DNA of 13,929 nucleotides from JALHOM01 sp964444225 (lineage in GTDB: Bacteria; Patescibacteriota; Saccharimonadia; Saccharimonadales; 2-12-FULL-41-12), in contig CAYUFM010000018.1 in assembly GCA_964444225.1 (NCBI GenBank), forward strand, positions 1 to 13,929, given 5' to 3'. The notes beneath the pieces were generated by a model, which did no database searches, was not told the DNA's origin, and saw only the letters and a program-made list of their open reading frames with translations. Below, piece after piece: positions 1 to 5,956 of this stretch. Position 1 is the stretch's first letter; each line of letters starts with the position of its first letter. The position numbers and the translations under genes are program-made.

Positions 1-18
1 ACCGTCATTTCTGACGGT
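1..18 (-). other. GAAA-capped 7-bp hairpin downstream of tRNA-Asn
   Basis: On the minus strand the bases ACCGTCA, GAAA, TGACGGT form a perfect 7-bp stem closed by a GNRA (GAAA) tetraloop, a typical stable RNA element. It lies about 105 nt downstream of the tRNA-Asn 3' end in the same transcriptional direction. The sequence beyond it is outside the window, so it cannot be told whether a U-tract follows (terminator) or whether it is part of a longer structured RNA. Confidence 0.45.
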
Positions 19-69
19 TCCAACATTTGTAACTTACGAACTGTAAATTAGTATTCTGTCTGACCAAGG

Positions 70-115
70 AGAGAAGTTAGGGACAGGTCTAGGAACCTGG
101 TCTACCTATTTCTCT
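70..115 (-). ncRNA. Extended stem-loop just 3' of tRNA-Asn
   Basis: The minus strand can fold into a long interrupted helix: AGAGAA pairs with TTCTCT (6 bp), TAGG with CCTA (4 bp), and GACCAGGT with ACCTGTC (7 bp with one bulged C), closed by a loop of about 6 nt. It starts about 9 nt after the CCA end of the tRNA and has no U-tract directly behind it. It could be a processing structure, a small RNA co-transcribed with the tRNA, or part of a larger structured RNA that includes the hairpin at 1-18. I do not recognise a known family. Confidence 0.35.
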
Positions 116-123
116 GCTGGGTC

Positions 124-198
124 TGGCTCCGGAGGCCAGACTCGAACTGGCAACCTCGAAGTTAACAGCTTCTTGCTCCACCATTGAGCTACTCCGGA
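124..198 (-). tRNA. tRNA-Asn (anticodon GUU), CCA encoded
   Basis: The minus strand folds as a complete cloverleaf. The acceptor stem is TCCGGAG/CTCCGGA (7 bp), the D-arm GCTC/GAGC, the anticodon loop CTGTTAA with anticodon GTT after the conserved T33, and the T-arm GCCAG-TTCGAGT-CTGGC. The discriminator is G73, as expected for tRNA-Asn, and CCA is encoded in the DNA. The first pair of the anticodon stem is an A-G mismatch. A terminator for the preceding gene lies at 245-272, so the tRNA probably has its own promoter in 199-244. That stretch is A/T-rich and I see no convincing promoter in it. Confidence 0.96.
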
Positions 199-244
199 AT
201 ATGGTGTTTTACCAATGTATTTTAACTGTTAAGGTGTTAATTGT

Positions 245-272
245 AAATATAAAACCAGCAAGTGTTCCTGCT
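245..272 (-). terminator. Rho-independent terminator after the CAP-domain gene
   Basis: On the minus strand AGCAGG pairs with CTTGCT (6 bp, one G-U) around the tetraloop AACA. GG and a T-rich run (TTTTATATTT) follow. It lies about 20 nt after the stop codon of the CAP-domain gene and before tRNA-Asn. The stem is short, so strength is uncertain. Confidence 0.5.
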
Positions 273-292
273 AAAATTAATCACAAGAATAA

Positions 293-859
293 TTAATCAC
301 TATATATGGCGACAACAACAGTTTGATTTATCAGAATTCCGTTTTTGGATGAGATATGACTAATGGCGTAGCCGGCTTTGGTGTGCGTGTTTTCTAGTAA
401 ACATTCGCGGTGGCCGGCTTGACTTGCAAGCCAGGACTCGACGAAAGTAGATGGCGCCATGGAGTCGGCCAGGTTTAGGTTCTCGCAGGCATAGCTGTAT
501 TTTAGGCTGTTTTGGTCCATCAGATTATTAAACAAGCTACCTTCGGGGCTTTTGTGGGCATAGTATTCTCTGTTGGCCATGTCGTTAGCGCGCATGGTAG
601 CAATTTGGTCTAGTTCAGCTGACTGAGAAAGCCTACCTGTTCCGCCCTGAACCCTGACGCTGTTTACTCTATCGGCAATATCTTGGATGCCTGGGTCGGT
701 ATATTGAGGGGCTTTATATGTGGTGGTAGAGGTTGAGACGGTAGACGCTTGGATAGCTGTAGCCACACTGTATTGCCTAAAGTAATAAAGCATCAAAAAT
801 AGCACAATCAGTAGATTAGCTACAATTATTAGGTTATGTCCAAAACGTCTCTGACGCAT
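293..859 (-). CDS. Membrane-anchored CAP/SCP-domain protein (YkwD-like)
   Basis: The protein has 188 aa. A basic N-terminus (MRQRR) is followed by one hydrophobic segment at about residues 9-28, predicted as a signal anchor. A Ser/Thr-rich linker (about 39-48) leads to a CAP (SCP/PR1/Antigen 5) domain at about 57-188. Visible CAP hallmarks are H102 in the YAHKSPEG motif, E126 in CENLNL, and H150 in the W-x6-HRE motif; these are the family's cavity residues. Cys125 and Cys153 could form a disulfide outside the cell. Bacterial CAP proteins are extracytoplasmic and their biochemical role is mostly unknown (some bind lipids or cell-wall components), so no reaction is assigned. The ATG start at 859 is only 6 nt after a perfect TATAAT, suggesting a leaderless mRNA. 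A terminator follows. The gene has its own promoter between it and the upstream ABC permease gene. Confidence 0.85.
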   Translation of the reverse strand: MRQRRFGHNLIIVANLLIVLFLMLYYFRQYSVATAIQASTVSTSTTTYKAPQYTDPGIQDIADRVNSVRVQGGTGRLSQSAELDQIATMRANDMANREYYAHKSPEGSLFNNLMDQNSLKYSYACENLNLADSMAPSTFVESWLASQAGHRECLLENTHTKAGYAISHISSKNGILINQTVVVAIYSD

Positions 860-865
860 AAGTGC

Positions 866-894
866 ATTATATCACAAAAAGTGACAAATTGCAA
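866..894 (-). promoter_or_regulatory. Promoter of the CAP-domain gene (leaderless layout)
   Basis: On the minus strand TTGCAA (894-889), a 17-bp spacer and a perfect TATAAT (871-866) are followed by 6 nt and then the ATG at 859. The expected transcription start falls on or next to the A of the start codon, and there is no room for a Shine-Dalgarno sequence. Confidence 0.65.
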
Positions 895-911
895 GTAATC
901 TGATAAAATAT

Positions 912-1685
912 CTATTTTGAGGACTTGCGTCTAAACAACCAGCCGGTCAGAGGGATCGAAATTATTAAGATACCTACACACCATGCAAGTGCCAGCCAGC
1001 CACTGTTACCGATAGGCGTTCCGACTAACCAGGACCTCATTGCATCCATAACAAGGCTAAGAGGTTGATTCTCTGCGAAGGCTCGAAGTGCTGAAGGCAT
1101 TGTCTCTGTCGGCACAAAGGCGCTGGATATAAACGTAAGTGGAAAGATCACAATAAAACCCATCCACTGTGCAGCCTCTAGAGACTTGACTAGTAGTCCT
1201 AAAATAGCCGACAACCAAGATATTGCAAGACTAAAGATTACTGCTAGCCCAGCGACTAGCATCCATTCCTGGAAAGATGCATTAGGTCTAAAGCCTACTA
1301 AAAAACCGACCAAGATAATAATAACGCTAGATATAACATTTCTAAAAAGATCAGAAATAATATGCCCTGTTACCACGGCTGTGTTGTTCATCGGAAGACT
1401 CCTGAAGCGGTCGACTATCCCCTCTTTCATGTCAACGGCCAGGTTTATGGTGGTGTAGTTAGCGCCAAAAGCTAGTACTTGCACTAAAATTCCCGCAAAC
1501 AAGTAGTTGGCGTAGCTCACATTACCTGTATCGATCGCTCCACCTAATACATAACGGTTAAGCATCAAGAACATGATCGGAAACATCAGTAGTGACATAA
1601 CTTGGTCAAAGCTACGGATAACGTGCAAGATGCTACGCTTCGCAAGAACAAGTGAGTCTTTTACAGCCCAAACTAGATTGCTCAT
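912..1685 (-). CDS. ABC-2 type exporter permease (DrrB-like)
   Basis: This 257-aa integral membrane protein has about six hydrophobic segments (roughly 30-48, 58-80, 106-130, 142-166, 172-192, 228-250). The cytosolic loop DMKEGIVDRFRSLPM (85-99) and the region around SSAFVPTETMP (187-197) are typical of the ABC-2/DrrB family, where the first contacts the ATPase and the second precedes the last membrane helix. It should form the membrane channel of a drug, lipid or polysaccharide exporter with the ATPase encoded directly upstream. The two genes overlap by 4 bp (ATGA, 1682-1685), a sign of translational coupling in one operon. The substrate cannot be read from the sequence. The length is normal for the family. 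Confidence 0.9.
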   Translation of the reverse strand: MSNLVWAVKDSLVLAKRSILHVIRSFDQVMSLLMFPIMFLMLNRYVLGGAIDTGNVSYANYLFAGILVQVLAFGANYTTINLAVDMKEGIVDRFRSLPMNNTAVVTGHIISDLFRNVISSVIIILVGFLVGFRPNASFQEWMLVAGLAVIFSLAISWLSAILGLLVKSLEAAQWMGFIVIFPLTFISSAFVPTETMPSALRAFAENQPLSLVMDAMRSWLVGTPIGNSGWLALAWCVGILIISIPLTGWLFRRKSSK

Positions 1686-2635
1686 TTCTTAGTCTCTTTT
1701 GCTTCTTCGCTAACGCCAGTATCGTGGCCGGTTAGCGCCAAAAATACATCATCTAATGTTGGACGAGTTAATGACGCAGCGTCAGGTTTTAGTCCGGCTT
1801 TTTGCAGGATTTTTAGTGTTTCTTGTAGCGACTCGACTCCTTTTTTAGCTGGCATACTTATACTATTGTCGTTTTCGTTGATATCACCCTTTATCATTTT
1901 TTTGGCTTTTTCAAAAGGCGCCTTAGCAGTAAAGGATATGATGACTTTATCTGCGCCCACTTTTGCTTTTAGCTCAGCCGGAGTACCTTTGGCTATAACT
2001 ACGCCGTGGTCGATCACAACAATATTTTCAGCCAAATAGTCAGCCTCTTCCATATACTGAGTTGTCAACAAAATTGTTGTGCCGGATTCTGCGAGTTGTT
2101 TTATCATTTCCCATAATGTGATTCTACTTCTTGGATCTAAGCCGGTTGTTGGCTCGTCTAAGAACAAAATTGACGGCTCTGCCACCAAGCTCATGGCAAG
2201 GTCTAGTCGGCGTTTCATGCCACCAGAATAAGTCTTAGCGGGTTTGTCGCCAGCCTCTACTAGGTCAAATTTCTCAAGTAGTTCTTGGGCTTTTGGCGCG
2301 ATCTTGTCTGCAGTCATATGGTAAAGTTTGCCGATCATCTCGATATTTTCGCGCCCAGTTAAATATTCATCGACGGCGGCAAATTGCCCTGTCAGGCCTA
2401 TCAGGACGCGAACCTTCTCTTCGTCTTTATGAACATCAAGTCCTGCTACTTTGGCACCACCACCATCTGCCTTTAAAAGAGTACATAAAATCTTTACTGT
2501 GGTTGTCTTACCAGCGCCGTTAGGTCCAAGTAGTGCCAAAATACTTCCTGACTCTACTTTGAAGTCAACGCCTTTTAAGACGTCCTTTTTGCCGTAAGAT
2601 TTTTTTAAACCTTTAACCTCTATTGAATTCGCCAT
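1682..2635 (-). CDS. ABC exporter ATP-binding protein (DrrA-like)
   Basis: The 317-aa protein has a complete nucleotide-binding domain. The Walker A GPNGAGKTT is at 37-45, the Q-loop Q84 lies in LTGQFAAVDE, the signature is YSGGMKRRLDLA (136-147), the Walker B is ILFLDEPTTGLDP (156-168), and the switch position is Q193 in TTQYMEEADYL. Gln in place of His there is common in DrrA-type daunorubicin/antibiotic-resistance ATPases. A C-terminal extension of about 90 residues matches the usual DrrA accessory (DUF4162-like) region. It powers the permease encoded next to it. No Shine-Dalgarno is visible; a TACAAT hexamer ends 7 nt before the ATG, so the operon is probably transcribed as a leaderless mRNA. 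Substrate unknown. Confidence 0.95.
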   Translation of the reverse strand: MANSIEVKGLKKSYGKKDVLKGVDFKVESGSILALLGPNGAGKTTTVKILCTLLKADGGGAKVAGLDVHKDEEKVRVLIGLTGQFAAVDEYLTGRENIEMIGKLYHMTADKIAPKAQELLEKFDLVEAGDKPAKTYSGGMKRRLDLAMSLVAEPSILFLDEPTTGLDPRSRITLWEMIKQLAESGTTILLTTQYMEEADYLAENIVVIDHGVVIAKGTPAELKAKVGADKVIISFTAKAPFEKAKKMIKGDINENDNSISMPAKKGVESLQETLKILQKAGLKPDAASLTRPTLDDVFLALTGHDTGVSEEAKETKK

Positions 2636-2642
2636 TTAATTA

Positions 2643-2671
2643 ATTGTACTTCAGCTTTTAATTTTTTGTAA
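2643..2671 (-). promoter_or_regulatory. Putative promoter of the ABC exporter operon
   Basis: On the minus strand TTACAA (2671-2666), a 17-bp spacer and TACAAT (2648-2643) precede the ATG at 2635 by 7 nt. The -10 matches consensus at 5 of 6 positions and the -35 at 3 of 6. It lies in the 22-bp gap after the DUF1801 gene, so the exporter may be transcribed independently of the upstream cluster. Confidence 0.45.
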
Positions 2672-3035
2672 CTTCACTAAGCCTTAATTTTATAAATTCT
2701 TCTATTAAATCTATTGGAAAAGGCTTATTATTTGGGAATTTTAGGGTACTTGCCCCTGATAAGTATTCTTTAGCTAGGTCTTTATGACTTTTACTGGCAA
2801 CTTTACCGGGATATAGACTGACATGATTTGCGTAGCCGGCAAAGTAAATAAACATTTTATTGTTCTTGAAAAAAGCCGGAATATTATAAGAAATTTTTTC
2901 TGTAGCGTTTGGCTCTAGCTTAAAAATTATAGCTCTAATCATTTTCATACGTTCGTACGAAGTGCCAGAAAAGTTAGCCAGATATTCATCGACTGATAAG
3001 TACTTTTTATTAGTGCTTTTTACTTGTTTTTCCAT
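2658..3035 (-). CDS. DUF1801 (YdhG-like) domain protein
   Basis: This 125-aa soluble protein resembles the DUF1801/YdhG-like fold. Supporting segments are SVDEYLANFSG near the N-terminus (14-24), the region EKISYNIPAFF (46-56), the aromatic GYANHVSLYPG (67-77), and the C-terminal helix LIEEFIKLRLSEV. Members are small single-domain proteins of unclear function; some were described as iron-chaperone-like by similarity to frataxin-fold proteins. The ATG at 3035 overlaps the 3' end of the zinc-ribbon gene by 16 bp and has no Shine-Dalgarno, so it is probably translationally coupled. The whole domain is covered, with no truncation. Confidence 0.8.
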   Translation of the reverse strand: MEKQVKSTNKKYLSVDEYLANFSGTSYERMKMIRAIIFKLEPNATEKISYNIPAFFKNNKMFIYFAGYANHVSLYPGKVASKSHKDLAKEYLSGASTLKFPNNKPFPIDLIEEFIKLRLSEVTKN

Positions 3036-3283
3036 CGCGGAGCATAGCCTGCCATATGTGTGAAAAATTTGGCTTTTAGTTTGCTTTCGCCACGAGTAAT
3101 AATTACGTCATACATGGCTCTTTTGAACTCTTTAACGTCGTTTCCTGGATAAGCAAGTTTACCACCAGAATAACAGTAACTGCAGTATTTTTCGTGTTCC
3201 CTGTCTGTGCCTTTTGGATCTTTTTTAAATGGCATCATGCAACTTTCGCACATGCCATTTAAAGTTTTCTCATTTGTGCTCAT
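3020..3283 (-). CDS. Small zinc-ribbon protein (zf-ribbon_2-like)
   Basis: The 87-aa protein has one CxxC pair at C12/C15 (MCESCMMP) and a second at C34/C37 (YCSYCYSG), a four-cysteine zinc ribbon of the putative zinc-ribbon family pfam12674. The C-terminal half (about 48-87) is helical and basic. Family members are small stand-alone proteins or fused to transcriptional regulators, and no enzymatic function is known. An AAGGA Shine-Dalgarno lies 7 nt before the ATG. It overlaps the following DUF1801 gene by 16 bp and sits 23 bp after the PhnB-like gene, so it is part of the small-gene operon. Confidence 0.82.
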   Translation of the reverse strand: MSTNEKTLNGMCESCMMPFKKDPKGTDREHEKYCSYCYSGGKLAYPGNDVKEFKRAMYDVIITRGESKLKAKFFTHMAGYAPRWKNK

Positions 3284-3306
3284 ATATTGATCCTTGTTCT
3301 TCTTTT

Positions 3307-3759
3307 TTAAAAATCTTTAATAATTATTTTTTTCATTTTTAGTAATTTTGCGAAACCTTGCGGGCGCTTAACTAGTTCTTCCATGTTTTCTGGCACAACT
3401 TGCCAGCTCAAACCGTACTTGTCTTTCAGCCATCCACAGACACTCGTCTCGCCTCCGCTAGCGGTCAGTTTGTCCCAGTAGTAATCGATCTCTGGCTGAT
3501 CTTTGCATAAGATAGAAAAAGACACAGACTCGTTAAATTTAAAATTGTCGCCAGCGTTGATAGCAACATATCTTTGACCAAATAATTCAAACTCAATAGT
3601 CAGCACTTTACCGGCAAATTCTTTCTGAAATTCTTCAAGGCCTTCCGACGGGTAGTGAGATTCTGACACCTTCTTGCTATCTGGGAAAATTGATAAATAG
3701 TAGCCTACGGCTTCTTCGGCATTTTGATCAAACCATAAATTTGGTGTTATTTTTTGCAT
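3307..3759 (-). CDS. PhnB-like VOC superfamily protein (3-demethylubiquinone methyltransferase-type fold)
   Basis: The 150-aa protein begins with ITPNLWFDQNAEEAVGYY (4-21) and carries CGWLKDKYGLSWQVVP (108-123), both diagnostic of the PhnB / 'glyoxalase superfamily' proteins of pfam06983. These have a vicinal-oxygen-chelate fold. The methyltransferase name in databases is historical, and no SAM motif is present. Function is unknown; several relatives are metal-binding or ligand-binding proteins. The start ATG follows the stop codon of the upstream VOC gene with no gap, and the Shine-Dalgarno AAGGAG lies inside the end of that gene, so the two are co-translated. Confidence 0.88.
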   Translation of the reverse strand: MQKITPNLWFDQNAEEAVGYYLSIFPDSKKVSESHYPSEGLEEFQKEFAGKVLTIEFELFGQRYVAINAGDNFKFNESVSFSILCKDQPEIDYYWDKLTASGGETSVCGWLKDKYGLSWQVVPENMEELVKRPQGFAKLLKMKKIIIKDF

Positions 3760-4200
3760 CTATTCTCCTTCTGTGTAAAAGTTAAACATCCAACGCACAC
3801 CATATTTGTCTTGGCATGTTCCCCAATATGCGCCCCAGAACATTTTTTCTAGTGGCGTTACATCTGTTGCACCTTCAGAGAGTTCGCTGTAAAGTCTTTG
3901 AGTTTCTTCAAGTGTGTCTGGCTCTAGGTTAAGAGTCACGTTGTTGCCTGCCCTAAGTTCATGTCCCATGCTCTTTAGCATATCCGTGCCCATTAGTACG
4001 TGTCCCGCCAAAATCGGTAGAGCCACATGCATAACCTTGTCTTTTTCTTCCTCGGGTACGGTACTGCCAGGAATATCCCCGTTGCGCTGAATTGACTTGC
4101 CATTAACCTCTATAAAATCAGTACCAAAAACTTTTTTATAAAAGTTAAAGGCTTCTTCTGTGTTGCCCATAAAGTTTAAATACGTCGTAACTCTAGCCAT
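3760..4200 (-). CDS. PhnB-like VOC family protein
   Basis: This 146-aa protein has an N-terminal motif VTTYLNFMGNTEEAFNFY (4-21) and a C-terminal CQDKYGVRWMFNF (129-141), typical of the PhnB branch of the VOC (glyoxalase/bleomycin-resistance) superfamily. It is a second, diverged copy next to another PhnB-like gene. A longer reading frame opens at 4227, but the ATG at 4200 has a strong Shine-Dalgarno (AAGGGGG, 5 nt away) and starts at the family's usual N-terminus, and a perfect TATAAT overlaps the upstream ATG. The 4200 start is therefore preferred. No specific substrate can be assigned. Confidence 0.88.
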   Translation of the reverse strand: MARVTTYLNFMGNTEEAFNFYKKVFGTDFIEVNGKSIQRNGDIPGSTVPEEEKDKVMHVALPILAGHVLMGTDMLKSMGHELRAGNNVTLNLEPDTLEETQRLYSELSEGATDVTPLEKMFWGAYWGTCQDKYGVRWMFNFYTEGE

Positions 4201-4225
4201 AGTAACCCCCTTAATTGTATCTATC

Positions 4226-4231
4226 ATTATA
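4226..4231 (-). promoter_or_regulatory. -10 element of the VOC/zinc-ribbon gene cluster, with adjoining palindrome
   Basis: The minus strand has a perfect TATAAT at 4231-4226, about 25 nt before the VOC start at 4200, leaving room for a leader of about 20 nt with its Shine-Dalgarno. No good -35 is seen at 16-18 bp. A 10-bp palindrome ATCTTAAGAT (4231-4240) touches the -10 box and could be a regulator site. Confidence 0.4.
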
Positions 4232-4278
4232 TCTTAAGATGCAAGCTAGGACTTATCGCAAAAGAAGACTAGCAATTA

Positions 4279-4695
4279 TTATTGAACTGCGTTAATAACC
4301 CAAGCGGCTACTATGAGGTGCAATAAAGTCTCGGCAGACATAATGCAGATTTTTTTGACTGTCCATTTCTGGTCTGTCCCGCCAAAAAATACTGCCGATA
4401 CTTGGGCAGGCATTACAAATCCAAGCCAGGTCATAAAGACAATCTTATACGGTGACACAGTCGGCATTTGGCTTAATAGTCCGGCCAAAACTACAGCAGA
4501 AATCAAGGTAACAATGAGTTGAACGGCGTAGTATGGACCCATTTTGCTTTGCATTTCTTTTTGTTCTTTTTTGCTAAGTTTATCAAAGCCATGTATTTCG
4601 CCCCAGGTTTTACTGAAAAACACCATGTACCAAACAGCTCCAACTGCAAACATTGCAATTGTTGCTACGATTACTGCTAGCCAGCTAATTTCCAT
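4279..4695 (-). CDS. DUF1761 four-helix membrane protein
   Basis: This 138-aa protein has four hydrophobic segments at about 5-27, 55-76, 84-104 and 113-135. A charged cytosolic loop with FDKLSKKEQKEM lies between the first two. The WYMVFFSKTWGEIHGF region (22-37) and the following helix order fit the DUF1761 family of small bacterial membrane proteins of unknown function. The Shine-Dalgarno AAGGAGG is a perfect anti-SD match placed 7 nt before the ATG. It is followed after 78 bp by the VOC gene, which has its own -10 element, so the two may be separate transcripts. Confidence 0.82.
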   Translation of the reverse strand: MEISWLAVIVATIAMFAVGAVWYMVFFSKTWGEIHGFDKLSKKEQKEMQSKMGPYYAVQLIVTLISAVVLAGLLSQMPTVSPYKIVFMTWLGFVMPAQVSAVFFGGTDQKWTVKKICIMSAETLLHLIVAAWVINAVQ

Positions 4696-4759
4696 CCCAA
4701 ACCCTCCTTAATTTATGGTGATATCTTCTACCTTTTTTTAAAAAAAGTCCACATTTTTA

Positions 4760-4873
4760 TTAAAAAACTACCTCAGCTAAAAAATCATTTATGACACAGC
4801 CAACTACTCCCAAAACAACCACAACTAACAAAATGTATATAGGTGAAAAGCCTTTTTGATTGAGTTTAAGTAT
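4760..4873 (-). CDS. 37-codon single-pass membrane protein with an apparent ATA start
   Basis: The minus strand reads a 37-codon frame beginning (M)LKLNQKGFSPIYILL, then a run of Val/Leu/Gly, and ending NDFLAEVVF before TAA at 4762-4760. It shows a short basic N-terminus, a prepilin-peptidase-like KG-F junction (G8/F9) and one hydrophobic segment (about 11-28), without the Glu at +5 that true pilins have. Small proteins with an NQKGFSP start are, to my recollection, common in CPR genomes, but I cannot check this here. No ATG, GTG or TTG is in frame before the membrane segment. The first codon that fits is ATA at 4873-4871, exactly 6 nt after a perfect TATAAT, the same layout as the CAP gene. 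It may be a real gene with a rare ATA start or one that lost its ATG. It is too short for ordinary gene callers. Confidence 0.5.
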   Translation of the reverse strand: MLKLNQKGFSPIYILLVVVVLGVVGCVINDFLAEVVF

Positions 4874-4879
4874 AAGCTT

Positions 4880-4908
4880 ATTATAGATTATTTTTTATTG
4901 CTTGCCAG
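4880..4908 (-). promoter_or_regulatory. Promoter of the small membrane ORF
   Basis: On the minus strand CTGGCA (4908-4903), a 17-bp spacer and a perfect TATAAT (4885-4880) are followed by AAGCTT and then the ATA codon at 4873. The promoter lies inside the last codons of the glycoside-hydrolase-like gene and overlaps its stop codon. Confidence 0.5.
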
Positions 4909-5852
4909 ATCTTAGTATCTTTTTTTATTACTGTTCGCCAGTACCACCACTCGCCTCCCCAAAGATCTATTTGGGTTAGTTTTGTTTTTTTAGCTAACGC
5001 GATGTTTTTGGCAATTTGGTCTGGGCCCATGCTTTTATCTTGCTCGGCTATGTCTATTTCCCAGATAGCCTTTGGTCCCCAAGGTTCTAGTTGGAGTTCG
5101 TGGATAAAGCTCGGGCGACGCCACAAGAGTTTGATTAGCCATTTGCGTAACCTTACACTAAACGGTGTTTGCTTGCCATCGGTATATTGATTTAGCTTTT
5201 CATCAAAAAATTTAGAATAAAAAGAGAACCCAACTATATGTGGCCTGGGCCTACGCATTGGTATACCGAAGGCGGTGCTGGTAGTCATAATGATCGGCGT
5301 TTTTGGATCTAGCCTTTTTACTAAGTTATATTCGGCACGCAGTCTTGCGCGGTCAATCTCTGTACGCTCACCAAAGTTTACTAAAAGTGCCTCATTTTCT
5401 AGCTGATAACTCACAATATAATCGACATTTTTATATCTGTTAACAGTGGTTTTGATAAATTCCATCAGAGCTTTGTCGCGCCTAGGCTTTTTCATAATCC
5501 ATGCCCAGTCCGGCCAATGACTTTCCGGCCATCTAGGCTGACGTGCGCCAAGGCATAGCGTAATTTTTCCACCATATTTTTGGATCTGCTTTATTTGGCG
5601 GTCTAATTCTTTAAAGTCGTAATTTTTAGGCGATTTTTCGCACTCATTCCAATAGCTCATCAGCCGAAATCTACGGAAGCCTTGTTTTAGTAGCCAATCC
5701 AGACATTTTTCTGGGTCAACACCAAGGTTTCGGCATTGTTTAACTGAGAAACTCACCCCCCACTTTTTTAGGTCCAAATTTTTTGTGCCAGCCAGCCTGC
5801 TTTGATGCAGAGCATCAAACTCTGCTGGCTTCTTGGATATTTTTGACTTCAT
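4881..5852 (-). CDS. TIM-barrel glycoside-hydrolase-like protein, cytosolic paralogue
   Basis: The 323-aa protein resembles clan GH-A TIM-barrel hydrolases. SYQLENEALL (148-157) fits the strand-4 Asn-Glu acid/base motif (N153-E154). FIHELQLEPWG (249-259) fits the strand-7 nucleophile (E252). DLWGGEWWYW (296-305) looks like strand 8. QPRWPE (105-110) is shared with the paralogue at 7404-8513, and similarity runs through the whole barrel. There is no signal peptide or membrane segment, unlike the paralogue. Family and substrate cannot be assigned; cellulase/beta-galactosidase-like folds are the nearest. The ATG overlaps a TAA of a 25-codon upstream frame (TAATG), and GAGGGAG lies about 10 nt upstream as a rather distant Shine-Dalgarno. 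It sits downstream of smpB on the same strand. Confidence 0.75.
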   Translation of the reverse strand: MKSKISKKPAEFDALHQSRLAGTKNLDLKKWGVSFSVKQCRNLGVDPEKCLDWLLKQGFRRFRLMSYWNECEKSPKNYDFKELDRQIKQIQKYGGKITLCLGARQPRWPESHWPDWAWIMKKPRRDKALMEFIKTTVNRYKNVDYIVSYQLENEALLVNFGERTEIDRARLRAEYNLVKRLDPKTPIIMTTSTAFGIPMRRPRPHIVGFSFYSKFFDEKLNQYTDGKQTPFSVRLRKWLIKLLWRRPSFIHELQLEPWGPKAIWEIDIAEQDKSMGPDQIAKNIALAKKTKLTQIDLWGGEWWYWRTVIKKDTKIWQAIKNNL

Positions 5853-5929
5853 TAGTCCAGTACTCCCTCTTCGTATTCTAATACGATTCGGTTCATGCTT
5901 CCTAATGTCATCAAAACTATCTCAATCAC
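5852..5929 (-). CDS. Possible 25-aa upstream ORF coupled to the glycoside-hydrolase-like gene
   Basis: A GTG-started frame of 25 codons lies between smpB and the glycoside-hydrolase-like gene. The peptide includes MNRIVLEYEEGVLD at its C-terminus. Its TAA overlaps the next ATG by one base (TAATG), the usual arrangement for stop-restart coupling. A TATAAA hexamer ends 6 nt before the GTG, the same spacing as the leaderless starts in this window, but no -35 is visible. No family is recognised. The frame could equally be chance, since it is short. Confidence 0.22.
   Translation of the reverse strand: MIEIVLMTLGSMNRIVLEYEEGVLD
5871..5886. repeat. 7-bp inverted repeat upstream of the glycoside-hydrolase-like gene
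   Basis: TCGTATT and AATACGA are perfect inverted arms separated by 2 bp. The element lies about 20-35 bp upstream of the start codon at 5852, inside the possible upstream ORF. The two-fold symmetry and position fit an operator, or a 5-bp RNA hairpin (TCGTA/TACGA) just before the ribosome binding site. Confidence 0.35.
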
Positions 5930-5956
5930 AAAAATTTTATACTCAAAAAAGGGTTT

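Noticed and set aside
905..918. AAAATA-TC-TATTTT inverted repeat at the end of the ABC permease gene as a terminator
   Set aside because: It is A/T only with a 2-nt centre, spans the stop codon and has no U-tract. It is too weak to call.
1186..1458. Open frames antisense to the ABC permease and, similarly, to other genes (for example 2293-2523, 10790-11296, 13028-13360)
   Set aside because: They lie entirely opposite well-supported genes, have no family motifs and no start signals, and are shadows of the real coding strands.
4201..4227. Upstream ATG at 4227 for the VOC protein
   Set aside because: It overlaps the TATAAT -10 element, while the ATG at 4200 has a strong Shine-Dalgarno and begins at the family's usual N-terminus.
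4733..4746. T7A7 palindrome as a bidirectional terminator
   Set aside because: The tract can pair with itself but has no G/C stem or loop. It is more likely a bent A-tract or chance in an A/T-rich gap between the small ORF and the DUF1761 gene.
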